Source: Panopea generosa (taxonomy: Eukaryota; Mollusca; Bivalvia; Adapedonta; Hiatellidae). From it: a stretch of DNA of 64,000 nucleotides. Shown here one piece after another: positions 45,730 to 57,590 of this stretch; positions within the stretch are counted from its first letter, which is position 1; the number at the start of each line of letters is the position of its first letter. Both the position numbers and the translations under genes were made by a program. Location of the stretch: positions 3,951,001 to 4,015,000 of the forward strand of contig CM055897.1 of the NCBI GenBank assembly GCA_029582155.1, written 5' to 3'. The notes beneath the pieces are model-generated. The model did not search any database. It saw only the letters and a program-made list of their open reading frames with translations, and was not told the DNA's origin.

Positions 45730-45829
45730 TGTTGTAACCAACTAGATATTTCTGAGTTAGTTTTCCATTACAGGTCCTGTTTGTGCTTACTCTATTCTGT
45801 CGCATAACAAGCTTGTTCGACCAAAGAAC
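45730..45829 (-). pseudogene. Candidate decayed Gli zinc-finger 4/5 exon
   Basis: A 100-base minus segment lies between a CATACAG acceptor and a GTAAGT donor. It reads WSNKLVMRQNRVSTN then C, G and LTQKYLVG, faintly like Gli FSNASDRAKHQNRTHSNEK...C...GCTKRYTDP. The order of matching residues (SN, QNR, SN, C, G, T-K-Y) fits, but zinc ligands are mostly lost. Its place between the finger-1 exon and the last exon is the right one. The evidence is weak. Confidence 0.3.
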
Positions 45830-46009
45830 CTGTATGGAAAGACAACACATTATGAATATATAACATGAAAGGACAGGGCGTCTCAACAATATTAAAATAA
45901 AAAAAATAATACCTTCGCCTCTTCACATATGAACCATTTTAGACTTTTATGCATATATATGTGTATGACGTATGTCACCTTTACATTGTTTGCCACAATC
46001 AATTAAGTT

Positions 46010-46365
46010 AAAAGGGCATAATTCCTTAAATAATAATCTGGCCGGGATGCGCTTATTCAGATGATGGTGATGATGTATACCAAATTTGAATAGAATAAAA
46101 TAAAGACAAGGTCACAGGTACATATGTATACAAAATATAGTTAAGTAAAAAAGTGGCATAACTCCTTAAATGATAATCTGGCCGGAAAAACCTAACACTT
46201 TGCGCTTGCTTAGATGATTGTGGTGATGTATACCAAGTTTGATTAGAATCAAATTAAAACTATAAGAAAGGTTGAAACCATCAAAATGTGTGACGGACTG
46301 ATGAACGGACGGACTTACAGACAGTTCAAACACTATAAGCCTCCCCAAGTATACATGCACCGGTA
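46010..46365 (+). repeat. Dispersed repeat, ATAATCTGGCCGG family, copies 2-3
   Basis: Two diverged units, each with GGCATAACTCCTTAAATGAT or close, TAATCTGGCCGG, and GATGTATACCAAGTTTGATT. It ends with GACGGACTTACAGACAGTTC and CACTATAAGCCTCCCC. Confidence 0.65.
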
Positions 46366-46458
46366 AAAAGTAATATTGCATAATTGTTAAAGCGTAATGG
46401 TACATCTGTCTAAGCATAATGCAATAATACACGAAGTTGGAAAATCATCTAAGCAAAC

Positions 46459-46621
46459 CTTTCCTAGATTTTCAAGCATGTCGTATTTTTTGTGCAGTCC
46501 TCGAAATACCAGTTTGTCTCTATAATATCTGGTCCCCCCTCCACTGGCACACGTTTAATTAAACAATGGTCCTCGATTCTAGACTTTTCATCATCTTCAC
46601 TTTCATCCTCGCCATAACGAC
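46459..46621 (-). pseudogene. Decayed Gli-like exon covering the start of zinc finger 1
   Basis: The minus strand between CAAAG/GTCGTTATGG and AAAG/GTTTGC reads YGEDESEDDEKSRIEDHCL, then VPVEGGPDIIETNWYFEDCT. This matches the Gli region ending in IYETNCHWEDCTKEYD. The first zinc ligand Cys is Trp. After CTK one base is missing relative to the family, so YDMLENLGK is reached only in the next frame and the original frame meets TAG. This exon cannot encode a normal finger 1, supporting pseudogene status. It lies about 1.8 kb upstream of the last Gli-like exon on the same strand, as expected for one gene copy. Confidence 0.55.
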
Positions 46622-46639
46622 CTTTGGGCGATAAAAATT

Positions 46640-47270
46640 ACAATGACAGTCACACACCAGTTTAACTGCAGTGTACATTTATTAGTTACCCATACCCATG
46701 AAGAAATGGACAAGAGACGGTAATAATGCAAATATCCTTATCCGGTATACAAGAAGTATCGTTAGATTACCTTCCATACTTTTGAAAATGTACTCGGGAC
46801 AATAAAATATCAGTGAAAATAACGTAAAAAAAAGGTGATGATTATGGCATTATTCAAGATAAAGTTGTAGTTATTTTGCTCTGCACTGCCTCACTGTTTC
46901 TCTATCCATGTTCGAAGTCACGTCTGGTTCATTTCCATAATTTTGAAGGCATGCTACTGATAAGCAAAATAAGCAAAAATATAGTGCAAAAGGGGAGATC
47001 TTTCTTTTTTTCTTTTTCATTTTGCACTTCTACACATTGCCATCTATCCAGGCGGTGTCATTTCTAACTCAAGTAATTCCATATTGTATGAAATTAAGAT
47101 TATATGACAGACAACAGGTTTTGTCGTTTAGAGTTAGTAATGAATGGTTGGTAGGTGAGGGTCACTTTACTCTGGCTATATTATATTTACTCCCACCTAA
47201 TTCCTCTATCATTTAGACGTGCTTTATATCGATTATCACAAGTATCTTTTTCTTATAAATACGTAAGTTA
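46640..47270. other. Stretch with no recognised feature
   Basis: No further Gli exon or other signal is recognised. Confidence 0.35.
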
Positions 47271-47271
47271 A

Positions 47272-47831
47272 CAAGAGAGACACATTGACCCTTAATCGTT
47301 CATCTGTGGCAGAGAAGACAATATTTGATAAGGCAATGGCAAACCTCAGACATTTAAATTTGGTCAGTTTAGATATTATAGATACCAGGTTTATAACTAC
47401 TGTCTGAGTTTTGTGAAAACTGCAAGTTCTAGAGTGTATATAAGTTCATATAATGCAATTTTTGTTGATTAAATGGCCTTGACTCCGACGATATCTATCC
47501 GATTTGGCCAGTTTAAAAACTTGCCCAAGATATTATGGTTATATTACTACTATGTAAGATTGGTGAGAATCAAAAATTTAATATGCGGGTGCTAAAAAGC
47601 ACACGAGTTTTTAATATTTCAAGGGCAATAACCTTAACATTAATAATTTAATTTGACCAGTTCAAAAACTTGTTCGAGGTATTATGGTTACAAAACTACT
47701 CTGTAAGTTTGGTGAATATCCAATTTAAAATGCGGGTGATAGAGTGCACGCAAAGAAATGTTCATGGACGGACGACAAGCACAGAGCGATCATAAAAGTT
47801 CACCTTGATCTTAGCTCAGGTGAGCTAAAAT
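47272..47831 (-). repeat. Dispersed element ending in GCTCAGGTGAGCTAAAA
   Basis: On the minus strand it starts TTTTAGCTCACCTGAGC. Inside are units with ACCTCAGACATTTAAATTTG and GTCAGTTTA. It ends at AACAAGAGAGAC (plus strand), the complement of the CTCTTGTT end seen at 17.1 and 19.07 kb. A partial related unit lies at 48415-48600 and a similar start at 62213. Confidence 0.6.
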
Positions 47832-48414
47832 ATTCATCCACACAGATATAATTTTAAAAGAATACAAAGAGTGTGTGTTAGATAAATTAATTGATAAATT
47901 TATTGGGTATCATAATAAAGTACAGTTGAATTAGAAATTCCAAAACGATGGAAAATTGTATTAGAATCAGAAGAAGCAAAACAATCACTAGTAAAAACAG
48001 AACAATTATTTAATGAACCTTAAATTTACAAAATCATACGTTTTAAATAATTATAATAAATGAAATATTTGATTTGGAAAGTATATAATTATCTATTGTT
48101 TGCAACTAAAACATTAATGATTTTTGTGATTAATACTCAACTGGTGTGTGGTTCACTTTCAAGCTTATCATTTAATAAACGGATGTCATGTGCACATCAT
48201 ATTTAATACGTCATATCTTTGCAATTTTATGAAAATTCTGAATCGACCAATCTATTTAGTTGAACACATAGAACAAGTAAGTCATACGTCAGGGTTGTAT
48301 GTAATAAAATGGCCTAGAAATAGGACATAAACAAAATCGGCCGTGTATTTGGTATTGATTTTTTTTCTCACAAAAGTTGTATTTGGTTGTATTGGCCTTA
48401 AATCGTTTGTACTC

Positions 48415-48600
48415 GGAAGAGGATACAATGCCAACGATGACAATTTTCGATAAGGCAGTGGCCATACCTCAGACATTTAAATTTGGTCAGTTTAAATATA
48501 ATAGATTTATAACTACTGTCTAAGTTTTGTAATGATCAAATGAAAAATGCAGGTGCTACAGTGTACATGAATTCATATGATGTAATTATCCTCTATAGTA
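48415..48600 (-). repeat. Partial copy of the 47.3-kb element
   Basis: It shares CCTCAGACATTTAAATTTGG, TCAGTTTA and ATAACTACTGTCTAAGTTTT with 47340-47460. Confidence 0.6.
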
Positions 48601-49197
48601 ATTTCACTGTTTTATTTCGACACACCATACAGTTCTGTTCTTGATCAACAGTTTGAAACTCGTTCTCCAAATGATTCACGATATTTACAGAACTGATGAA
48701 TACATTGGACATTTACAATTACTAGATCATGGTAATGATCACATAACATATTTATAATGTGATAACTTCTCAAAACATGCAGAGATAAGAAGAGGAGGAA
48801 ATGACCATAGTAAAGTGACTCCCAAAAATTGATGATACCGGTATTTAAAATTCAACGGTATTGATTTATATCTTGTAGACTCACAAAAAGACACATATAC
48901 TAGAAACCATATGATCACATAACAAGCTTATAATGTACAAGTAAATGCAGAGATAAGAATGGGAGGAGGATGCAATGTACAATGGCCACAGTAAAATGAC
49001 TCTATGCACTTCTTATGCATTTTATTTCTTTTTCCGATATTTACTCAGAGATGTATCCAATAAAAATAATTATATAAAATAAGGATGATAACCTGTGTGT
49101 AGGTCATTTTACAGTGGGGTGGGGGCATTTGTCTATAGCGGTAAAATGGGTTACAATCGGGGTCAAAATACTATATGACAGGGAATCAGATACATAT
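48601..49197. other. Stretch with two similar internal blocks
   Basis: CATGCAGAGATAAGAAGAGG (about 48777) and AATGCAGAGATAAGAATGGG (about 48945), each followed by an AATGxCCA-AGTAAA-TGACTC pattern, indicate a diverged local duplication of about 170 bases. Nothing coding. Confidence 0.45.
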
Positions 49198-49443
49198 ACT
49201 TTATTGACCAAATTATGTTATGGTACAAGTATGAACATTTCTGTTGTTGTTGTTTTTTGTATGAATTAGTTCTTAATAGACCTATGCTCGCATAGAACGA
49301 ATTCCATGAATTATGCTCCCACTTTATTGACCAAATTATGTTATGGTACAAGTATGAACATTTCTGTTGTTGTTGTTTTTTGTATGAATTAGTTCTTAAT
49401 AGACCTATGCTCGCATAGAACGAATTCCATGAATTATGCTCCC
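49198..49443. repeat. Perfect 123-bp tandem duplication
   Basis: 49198-49320 and 49321-49443 appear identical base for base. The unit begins ACTTTATTGACCAAATTATG and ends GAATTATGCTCCC. Since 123 is 41 codons, a minus-strand frame (49163-49540) keeps its phase and reads the 41-residue unit twice; that frame has no recognised family. It is a very recent duplication or an assembly artefact. Confidence 0.9.
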
Positions 49444-50660
49444 ACTGGTCGCAATGCTCTTTATCAAATTGCAACCAAGGGCCGTATACTTTTAACAAGT
49501 TTTCTTGGAATGTATTTAATTCTGAAGAAACGGAGGTCACAGACCCCTCAAAGTGGCTTTGGGACGAAATTTCACACGTGTCGGCATTTTCTCTTGTGAA
49601 GAAAGTGAATAGTAATCGTTTAACAGAATTTGTGGTTAATGAACCTGGACCGAATGTTTCATCAGACGCTAGACTTTAAAGCTTATTTCAATGTCGATAC
49701 CCGAAACAATCCGACTGCGATAAAAAAGGCATATATATTAGCCGAATGAACCATTGGAAATTAACGATGCGTCTTTTTGCTCCATTTATGGGATTTTTAT
49801 GCGACTTTCATGATTTTCGTGCGAAAATTTCCTCAAATCGTGGACAAGAGTGATCCCTGAACTGGTTACTGCGGAAGGAGCATTTATGAGGTTTAACAAC
49901 TTGTTTAATAAGTAAAATAGCCATGATTACTAGTAGAGGAAGACCTTAGATAAATGCCGGGATATAAGCCTCCTAAAGATGAATCTAGCAGTAAAGCAGC
50001 GTATCAGCATGTTGATGACTTTCCCACCAAGAACATGTGATTTGTACTTGAGCTTAGTATCCATACTGTTTCTACTATTAAAGACGTCAGGCGAATTTGT
50101 TCAATTAAAATACATGTACTTTTATTTCAAAATCGATGCAAAACTTTAAAATTAAATGAAAATGATTGAACTTAGTATTTAACCTCATTTGGTAACCAAT
50201 GGAATCGCTTCAATTGTCAAAATAGTATCGCTTTTATTTGTTAAAACGGTCTACAAAATAATTTAATTATTTAGAAGTTTGTTCTATTAGTATTCAGTCA
50301 TCACTGCGCATTAATGATTGACATTGCATGTACTCTGCCCTGGATTCAATTTTGAACTAGAAATGTACAAACTACAAAACCCGCGCGAGCTATGCTTAGA
50401 AACGGCCTTAGCAACGGATATGCTTTTACACATCAATCATCTCAGCTTTCATCGTAGCTCCGCCAAGCATTACATAAACCGTCAGTCAAATGACGTTTAC
50501 ACTAAGCCAGTTCAGTTAGTTTTCATTAAGTAAAACATTAACAATTAAGAAACCCCGATCGTTCTATGTGGTCGCTCCCTTTAGGTTTTTTAATTGTTTT
50601 TTTTTTACTAATGAACACCAGCTATTACTTAAAGAAAACAAAATTAATTTCACATGTTAC
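49444..50660. other. Stretch with no recognised feature
   Basis: Read on both strands; no gene, RNA or clear repeat could be supported. Confidence 0.35.
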
Positions 50661-50664
50661 AGAA

Positions 50665-50825
50665 AATCTCATTAAAATCAAAGCTTCCATAAAATCTGAC
50701 TGCATTGCATTTAAATTACCTCAGATTAACCCAAAATCAATCTGATGTGACCTTCTATACGACGCCGTCGAATCTACTGTGCGTAGAGTCTGAAAGCTTA
50801 AAGGTGATCTGATTTTAATGAGATT
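50665..50825. mobile_element. MITE-like element, 161 bp with 16-bp perfect inverted ends
   Basis: The left end AATCTCATTAAAATCA (50665-50680) is the exact reverse complement of the right end TGATTTTAATGAGATT (50810-50825). AAGCTT lies just inside both ends, and ACCTCAGATT / AATCTGATGTGACC form a second inverted pair. Flanking GAA on both sides may be a 3-bp target duplication. It is non-coding. A larger relative lies at 61467-62002, so this is a mobile family rather than a chance hairpin. Confidence 0.75.
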
Positions 50826-50829
50826 GAAG

Positions 50830-51750
50830 CTACATGCAAACTTTATTACAAAGTTCAAATTCTAGAAGTGCAAAGTTTCAAACAAATGACCTATACTATG
50901 GGTATAGTTAAATCGTCATGAGCCGCCACTTTGCAACGCAGGACTACTTAAAAATCCGTCACGATCTTATTCCCCTCTAAAGCACTGTACATAACTGTAT
51001 CACCACATGCAAAGAAATTTACCTTTTTTAATCTTATTCTGACCTTCTGCATACATATCTTCAAAATATGTTGGTAATGCACAAAACAATATTGTGTGTC
51101 TGTACCTATGTAAAACTTGAGCTTGCCTTCTGGATCAAGACCTATTGCCATGGCACCCTCAAATTAGATGTAAGCTTAGAAATACAAATGCCTCTCACTT
51201 ATTCGGTCACTTGATTGGAATACCTTTATTAGTTAATTTGAATCCTTGGTCCTGTTTTAATATTTCTGTTTCTAATCTTTCTACTGTTAAACAATGTGTG
51301 TGCTGTTAACCTCAATTTTACTCAATGGAATTGTGTATATGGTATCTGAAATTATTCAATGATTTGGTCCTTTAGTGACACTATATCAATAATTAAGTGT
51401 TTAGTCGAAGTGTGAAAAAGAAACATTAGCTATCAGAAAAATGTTCAGTGTCATAAACATAAAAAATTATGTTTAGATAAAGGTGATAATTGCTATAACA
51501 TTATAATTTTGGTATTGTCATAATAAAAAATAACTTAATTTGTAATCAAAGTCCCCGTACACATGTACTTTTTTGCAAACAGGTGTATTTAAATATACTT
51601 ACAGGAGAAATATGGTAATGTGAAGAATATAAGTACAAATAAAAAAAAAAGTAGAAAAAATGGTACTTGTTAATCTGCAAGTGTTTTTTATTTGATCCCA
51701 AGGGAACAACCTCGTTTGTTTTATGCACTTTCTTCCAACTTGTTTTATAC
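50830..51750. other. Stretch with no recognised feature
   Basis: A minus-strand frame (50948-51151, GLDPEGKLKFYIG) is short and unrecognised. Nothing else is supportable. Confidence 0.35.
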
Positions 51751-51751
51751 G

Positions 51752-52330
51752 TACGAGGGGTGTTCAGAAAGAAACCGGACAACCCTCATATCTTCTTTCT
51801 AGGTGATCAAAATAAAATCGGTATCAATAAAGAAAACCCTTTTTTGGGATAAGTATTCTACACTATTCGCTGACATCAGTATGTGCTCTCTAGTTATGAT
51901 TGCCAAAGCAACGTCATCTTGCGTTGAACGGTAAAAATCACAACGTTATTGAATACGTTTAAAAAAACGACCATTGGTCGGCGAAAACACCAAAATATCC
52001 ACACCTACTTAGGCCCTAGCTGATACAAAAGTCAGCAAAGAAAGTATTTTCATCCTGTTTTTTTTTTATATCAGAGGTGTTTTCCTTTGCCAGACACTTC
52101 CTTTCAGGAAGACAGTCACGGGGCATTACTATTTCAGATGAAAATTATGCTCTGTAGACAATGCTTTTAATGGTGTTTTGCAATTTCAGGTTCTGAAAAG
52201 AGACCTGATAAGAGCAGTACGGAGAAAACGCCTGATATTAGAACGCAAATTTCTGCTACACCAAGACAATGCACCGTATCGTACCGCTCTCACATCCCAA
52301 GCAACACTGGTTGAACTTTATTATTATTTA
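51752..52330 (+). mobile_element. Decayed mariner-type DNA transposon
   Basis: The left end ACGAGGGGTGTTCAGAAAG next to a TA is a mariner-type terminal repeat. At 52190-52318 a frame reads VLKRDLIRAVRRKRL then FLLHQDNAPYRTAL, matching the mariner transposase catalytic stretch around the second Asp (HxDNAP). The upstream transposase is mostly gone, the reading frame is broken elsewhere, and no right terminal repeat was found. It is a dead, 3'-truncated copy. Confidence 0.7.
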
Positions 52331-53080
52331 CACCCGAATATTTTGTGACTTTTACACGTTTTTACTAAACAATAACATGTATTAAATGAACTTCTACTGG
52401 GGTTTAAACCCCGTACGCCATGCACTGTAAGCACTGAGAGAGTGCGGTGTTGGTTGGAGTAGGTCCATGATTGTTTCTATATTTTAATTGGTTTTAGGGA
52501 GTATAATCAAACTCAGAACATCATGCACTGCGTGCCTATTAAATATGTTAAATGCAAATGACAGTGAAACTTCATCTGCAACCATATCCTTTGTAAATGA
52601 TGTATTTTAAAAGATTGGTAATTGGTGTATATAACCTGGTATACCATTATCAGATTTCAACTGGAATGTGTTTGTAGATGTATAAAAAGTGACACAAGCT
52701 AATGAAATTTAAAGGACTGTAATTTTATGAATTTCGCTCTTTTTTATATATATAAATATTATTATTAAATGCAATTAGTTAAATATTTATCATAAAATAA
52801 GTAATTGTATAAATAGATACTATAATCTTAATAATATTCATGTATAATTATGTAAACCAACATAGTTAATTTATAAATCATAATTGTATTAGAACTAATA
52901 CTGAATAATTATAACAAATATTAGATCTACTGTGATCGTCGTAACACTTTTTGTGATTATCGTGCATTTTAGGTCACCTGAGATTTTAGGTCACCTCTTA
53001 AGCCCTGTGGCGGTGGCATTTGTGGTTGAATCAAGCTGGTTCAAGAACTCATCCGAGATCTTGTTGTTATATAACTGCTG
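52331..53080. other. AT-rich stretch with no recognised feature
   Basis: Nothing supportable on either strand. Confidence 0.35.
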
Positions 53081-53084
53081 TGTA

Positions 53085-53525
53085 CTCAACATTCTTACTC
53101 GACACTCGACATTTTTACTCGACACTCAATATTCTTTCTCGACACTCAATTTTCTTACTTGACTCTCGATTTTCTTACTCGACACTCGACTTTCTTATTC
53201 GACACTCTACATTCTTACGTGACACTAGACATTCTACTCCATACTCGACTTTCTTACTCGACACTCGATTTCTAACTCGACACTCAACATTCTTACACGT
53301 CATTCGATTTTCTTACTCGACATTCAACATTCTAACTCGACATTCAACTTTCTTACTCAACATTTGATTTTCTTACTCAACACTCAACATTCTTACTCGA
53401 CAGTCAACAGTCTTACTCAACACTCGATTTTCTGACTCGAAACTCAACCTTCTTACTCGACACTCGATTTTTTACTCGACACCCAACATTCTTACTCGGC
53501 ACTCAACTTTCTTACTCGACACAGG
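53085..53525 (+). repeat. 20-bp minisatellite
   Basis: About 22 units of TTCTTACTCGACACTCAACA or TTCTTACTCGACACTCGATT. Plus-strand open frames here (SFLLDTRFSY style) are translations of the repeat. A G-rich run (GGGGTGGGGGTGGGGG) follows at 53524-53543. Confidence 0.9.
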
Positions 53526-53544
53526 GGTGGGGGTGGGGGGGGGA

Positions 53545-56500
53545 ACGGTTTTTATTTACTCCAATTGTTGTGTGGATATTTATATATTTTATAAAGAAAA
53601 TTATAAGATGTATTAAAATGAGCTTTTAATGGCGGTACGGGGTGTTAACCTGGAAAATTTTAATATCTAAAACAACAAATGCTGCAATCTAGTGAGTTTT
53701 TAAGGAACGCTTCCCTGGAATATCTTTATGTCTTCAAAATCAAATACTGCAATTTTGTAAGAGAGGGGGTAGTTGTTGTTTACTCCAACAACGTGGTACT
53801 GGGTTTTAACTCGGGAAAATAATGATATCTTATGTATATAATGGTATTTTTTAGACATTTTCATCAAATATTTGGAGGGGGCAAAGTGTATGCTGCCCCT
53901 AGTGCGACATATTGCACGTCTCTAAGGAGCCTTTTGACAGTTTTTAATTTTGCATCTCCAGAAACGTGCAACGGCGGAAGCCGATTTTACTAACTGGAAG
54001 TTCCCAACGGAATATGTTGGGAAGGTTTCACGACTTTCAAATTCAAACAATTGGCATATAATGAATGAGAATTGAAAATTTAACATTAAATACATCGATC
54101 CGTGATAAAATTTTATGCAGTGCATGCTAAGTATACCGATAAACCGATCTCAAACACGAGAGGGGTCCCATTTCAAGTGAATATGTATTATCCGCCATTA
54201 TCATCTGACATCGAGTGTTCCAAATGAATCACCACTATGTTGTATAACAACAGATACCTTTATATTACGAAATCGAAAAATGCACGGTACAGGTATTTTT
54301 TGTTTAGTTTAAATCGAACAGTTTACATAAATTTGAGGGGGGATTATTTTTACTTACTTTAAATTTTATAAGGAAAAACAATAGAAAAATGCAATTTATA
54401 GGCAGAGACTGATAGGCTAATATCAGTGCAACATACATGGCTGAAATTTCGGATGACACCTTTATAGTAATCCTTTAAAAACTTTTGAACCTTTGTCTGG
54501 ATTTAACAATTTTGGTACCAAAGATGATTAGGTTTTTGTCTATTTCCAATTATTTTTCTTCTGTTTTTAAAGTATTACGGGTTTGAAACAAAATATAATT
54601 GCCTTTTAACAACACATCAGAGATTCTTTTGCAGAAATATGAAGAAGAACGTTTTCGATGGCTGGCAAAACATTTATATAGATATTTAATTTTTTTTTTC
54701 TATTTCCTACTTTAAAAATGGACTAAAATGAGAAAATGGCCACACACAAATAACTGTAAGCATAACTTGAAATGCTTCTTTTTTTAATTTAAAAAAAGAA
54801 AAAGTTTACCTTTCAAAGTCCCTACTTTCGATACCAAAAGGACAAGCATATTTTGTTAGGGTCAGTGGGGAGTCGAGCGCCAAAATGTGCCACTCGATAC
54901 TTGGAAAAGCAAATGCTATCACTTATCTCTGTATATGGGTCCCTGATATAGGATATATATATTACTCTTCTAAGAATTTAATAAGTGATATATACACTGA
55001 ATTGCACTACTGCCCAAACCGTGCTAATTATATACATTTTAGTCAACAGTTGCTCTATGTTGAGCAAATCGATTGGACGTTGTTGGGATTTTAAAAAAAT
55101 GCTTACCTACCAAACCGATTTTTAAAGAGGGTCGGGTTTGGATAAACAATGTGCTATTATTTATCATTCTGGTCGAGTCGTGTTGTAAAGTAATCAAGTT
55201 TGATGCCGTAGTCACTTTTTCGGCAGAATATTGAATTATTCTCTGATTAAACAAGTTATTTGTAATAGCAAGGGCGATTTTTTGAGATAAAAAAGGTTTT
55301 AATTAGGTACATAATATCGACAAGTTTGTTGTAAACTTTGGAATTAATTCATACTTCACAACCCTCTTCGGTAAAACGTAGGGGGTCACTATAAAATGTA
55401 TATTTTACATTTTACCTACCATAAGTTCCCAAAGATAGCTGTTTACACGATTTTAATCTTCATTTTTATCTTTAAATTGTTATTTTTTATGAAAAATGAA
55501 TACATGTACATGTAAATAGACAATATTTAAGTCTTTTTGCTGACAGAAGTCGCCTTAAAATGGCAAATATAGACTTATTTATTTTACCTTGATTGAAAGC
55601 AATTGATTACAACAGATCATGCTCGAAGAATTCTTGCGTAGATCAAGTACTAAGCTTATGCGGACAAAGTGTCTTGCTCAAGGACACAACAGACCCAACA
55701 CTGTATTGTACGGAAGTCCCCATAATGGTCAGATTGATAACTCGCATAACAACAAACACGACAGTAAAAGAATAAACAACATTAACATGTCGTTTCAAAG
55801 ACAATTTCGATCCATCATTAAAATTATGTTTTCAAGAAGCTTACAACTAGGTTGCACGTTTGTGTGTAGTCTTCGTGCTCGGCCATTTGCTTTTGTTTTA
55901 AATTTCCAAGGACTTATATCAGTGTCCAATCCATTTAGTATTATTGAGTCATTGCTTAGGCTATATAGATTGCAAATTCCTTACAAAAATACATGGTAAC
56001 TTATTTTATTTTCTTTATTCTTAAGCATTTCATAATATTTAAATCGTAACAACAAAGAATGATTACTATGCACCAACTTTCAAAAAAAATAGAAATTTTT
56101 GTGTGCATTTTGCTTCAACCGTGTGTACATCAAATCTTCTCCGTTTTATGTTGTTTACGGTGGACAATTATTTATTTCACGGTGGACAATTATTCATTTC
56201 TGTAACAGGTGTGCGTGACGTCAAAGTTTCGTTCGCGATTATGATTTTAATGGTTCACCCAGTAAATTGTTAGTAATTTCATTGTAACTCAACAAAATGA
56301 TGTATTTCATTAGTACCGTTTGATAAATTAATTTGATTTATTTCAACAGTTTGGTTATGTTGTCAAGCCTTATAACAGCGTTAAATGACATACACAGCGA
56401 AGCGGTGTCAGTGGATTTTTTTTCCAATACGTAAGTAAGGCGTAAAGGACAGCAGATAAAAAAATCAAATAATAAAAAAAGCTGTCAATCCACGGCTTTC

Positions 56501-56880
56501 ATATTAGGCTAATGCTGCCCCCACCTCAACCTGAACATTGAGGGCCTGGCCCCATCTTATCCCCCGGCTCATACGTTTATGAAGAATCGGCGATAACAAA
56601 ACTAATTATAATCAAACATGTCGGTCTCTATACCAAATTCAACAAAAAAAAACGATAACACATTTTTTTAAATATACGGCTTACATAACATTATATGCAG
56701 GGTAAACACAATAACAAAATTATTAGAATAACAGTTATTGAAACAAAACAACTTACCTGCCAGTTTATCCTGCACTGATCTATTCCTTCAAAACATGTTC
56801 AGGATGATGTGCGTACCAGCATTAGGTAAGCAGACAGCAAGGCGTCAGATAAACACTAACTGTGATTGGTCAAATAATAA
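53545..56880. other. 3.3-kb stretch with no recognised gene
   Basis: Several open frames (for example 54885-55094, 55593-55999, 53922-54125) have no family signature and ordinary AT-rich composition. 55650-55700 carries a GTGTCTTGCTCAAGGACACA phrase also found near 12397, hinting at a dispersed-repeat fragment. Confidence 0.35.
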
Positions 56881-56894
56881 TAACCATATTAATG

Positions 56895-56994
56895 CCAGTG
56901 ATGGTGATGTAATGTGGTGATGGTGGTGGTATGGTGATGACACAGCAAAATATTAGAGATAGTTCCTTGGTTACAGATATGATAATACATGATG

Positions 56995-57026
<32 letters not shown>

Positions 57027-57105
57027 GATTATGGTGATGATGCAGATGGTGGTGGTTATGATGATAATGATGATGATGGTTATGATGACGGTGATGATTA
57101 TAACA
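56895..57105 (+). repeat. (GAT)n / (GATGGT)n imperfect trinucleotide repeat
   Basis: GATGAT and GGTGAT units with interruptions over about 200 bases. The Asp-rich plus frame and Ile-rich minus frame come from it. Confidence 0.9.
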
Positions 57106-57424
57106 GACGAACGAACAAACAAACGAGCGAACAAACAAACGAACCGATAAAACAGATGATATACATGAAAATAGAATGTGTGTTGTATATTAAATTGACT
57201 TATAGTGTTTTATATTACATTGACTTATAGTGTGTTATATTACAATAAACTTATAATTTTAAAGCGAAATAAAAGGCCCTTATACACTTTACTAAAGCAG
57301 TCTTTTTAAAATAATGCCTTTATCATAGTTTTATTTTTTTACGTTAAATTCTAATTTTCTAGATGTTTAATTTTCAGAAATAAAGAGAAAATTATTACCA
57401 TTGTCAAATCTAAATGACAGATAT

Positions 57425-57590
57425 AAGAATCCCGAGGGGATTCGAGTTAAATCCCCGAGCGACAACTGTTTACTTGATTGTTGATATACGGCATATGTCA
57501 TTGATTCAAGTGTCAGGGGTGGGTCTGGGTTGTTTTCTCAAGTACTGGTTAACCTTCCAGGATAGGTTAGGTTAATATTAAAATAAAACG
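57425..57590 (+). mobile_element. SINE family 2, partial
   Basis: ATTCAAGTGTCAGGGG, then CTCAAGTACTGGTTAACC and TTCCAGGATAGG match the middle of the 1283 and 9716 copies. The tail and clear head are missing. Confidence 0.5.

Noticed and set aside
50948-51151. Minus-strand frame with GLDPEGKLKFYIG
   Set aside because: It is short, single and matches nothing I recognise; kept only as a remark in the gap entry.
55593-55999. 126-codon plus frame and a 60-codon overlapping frame
   Set aside because: They include a TTGCTCAAGGACACA phrase shared with 12397 and no family signature; probably repeat-derived.
56931-57230. Asp-rich plus frame and Ile/Thr-rich minus frame
   Set aside because: They come from the imperfect GAT repeat.
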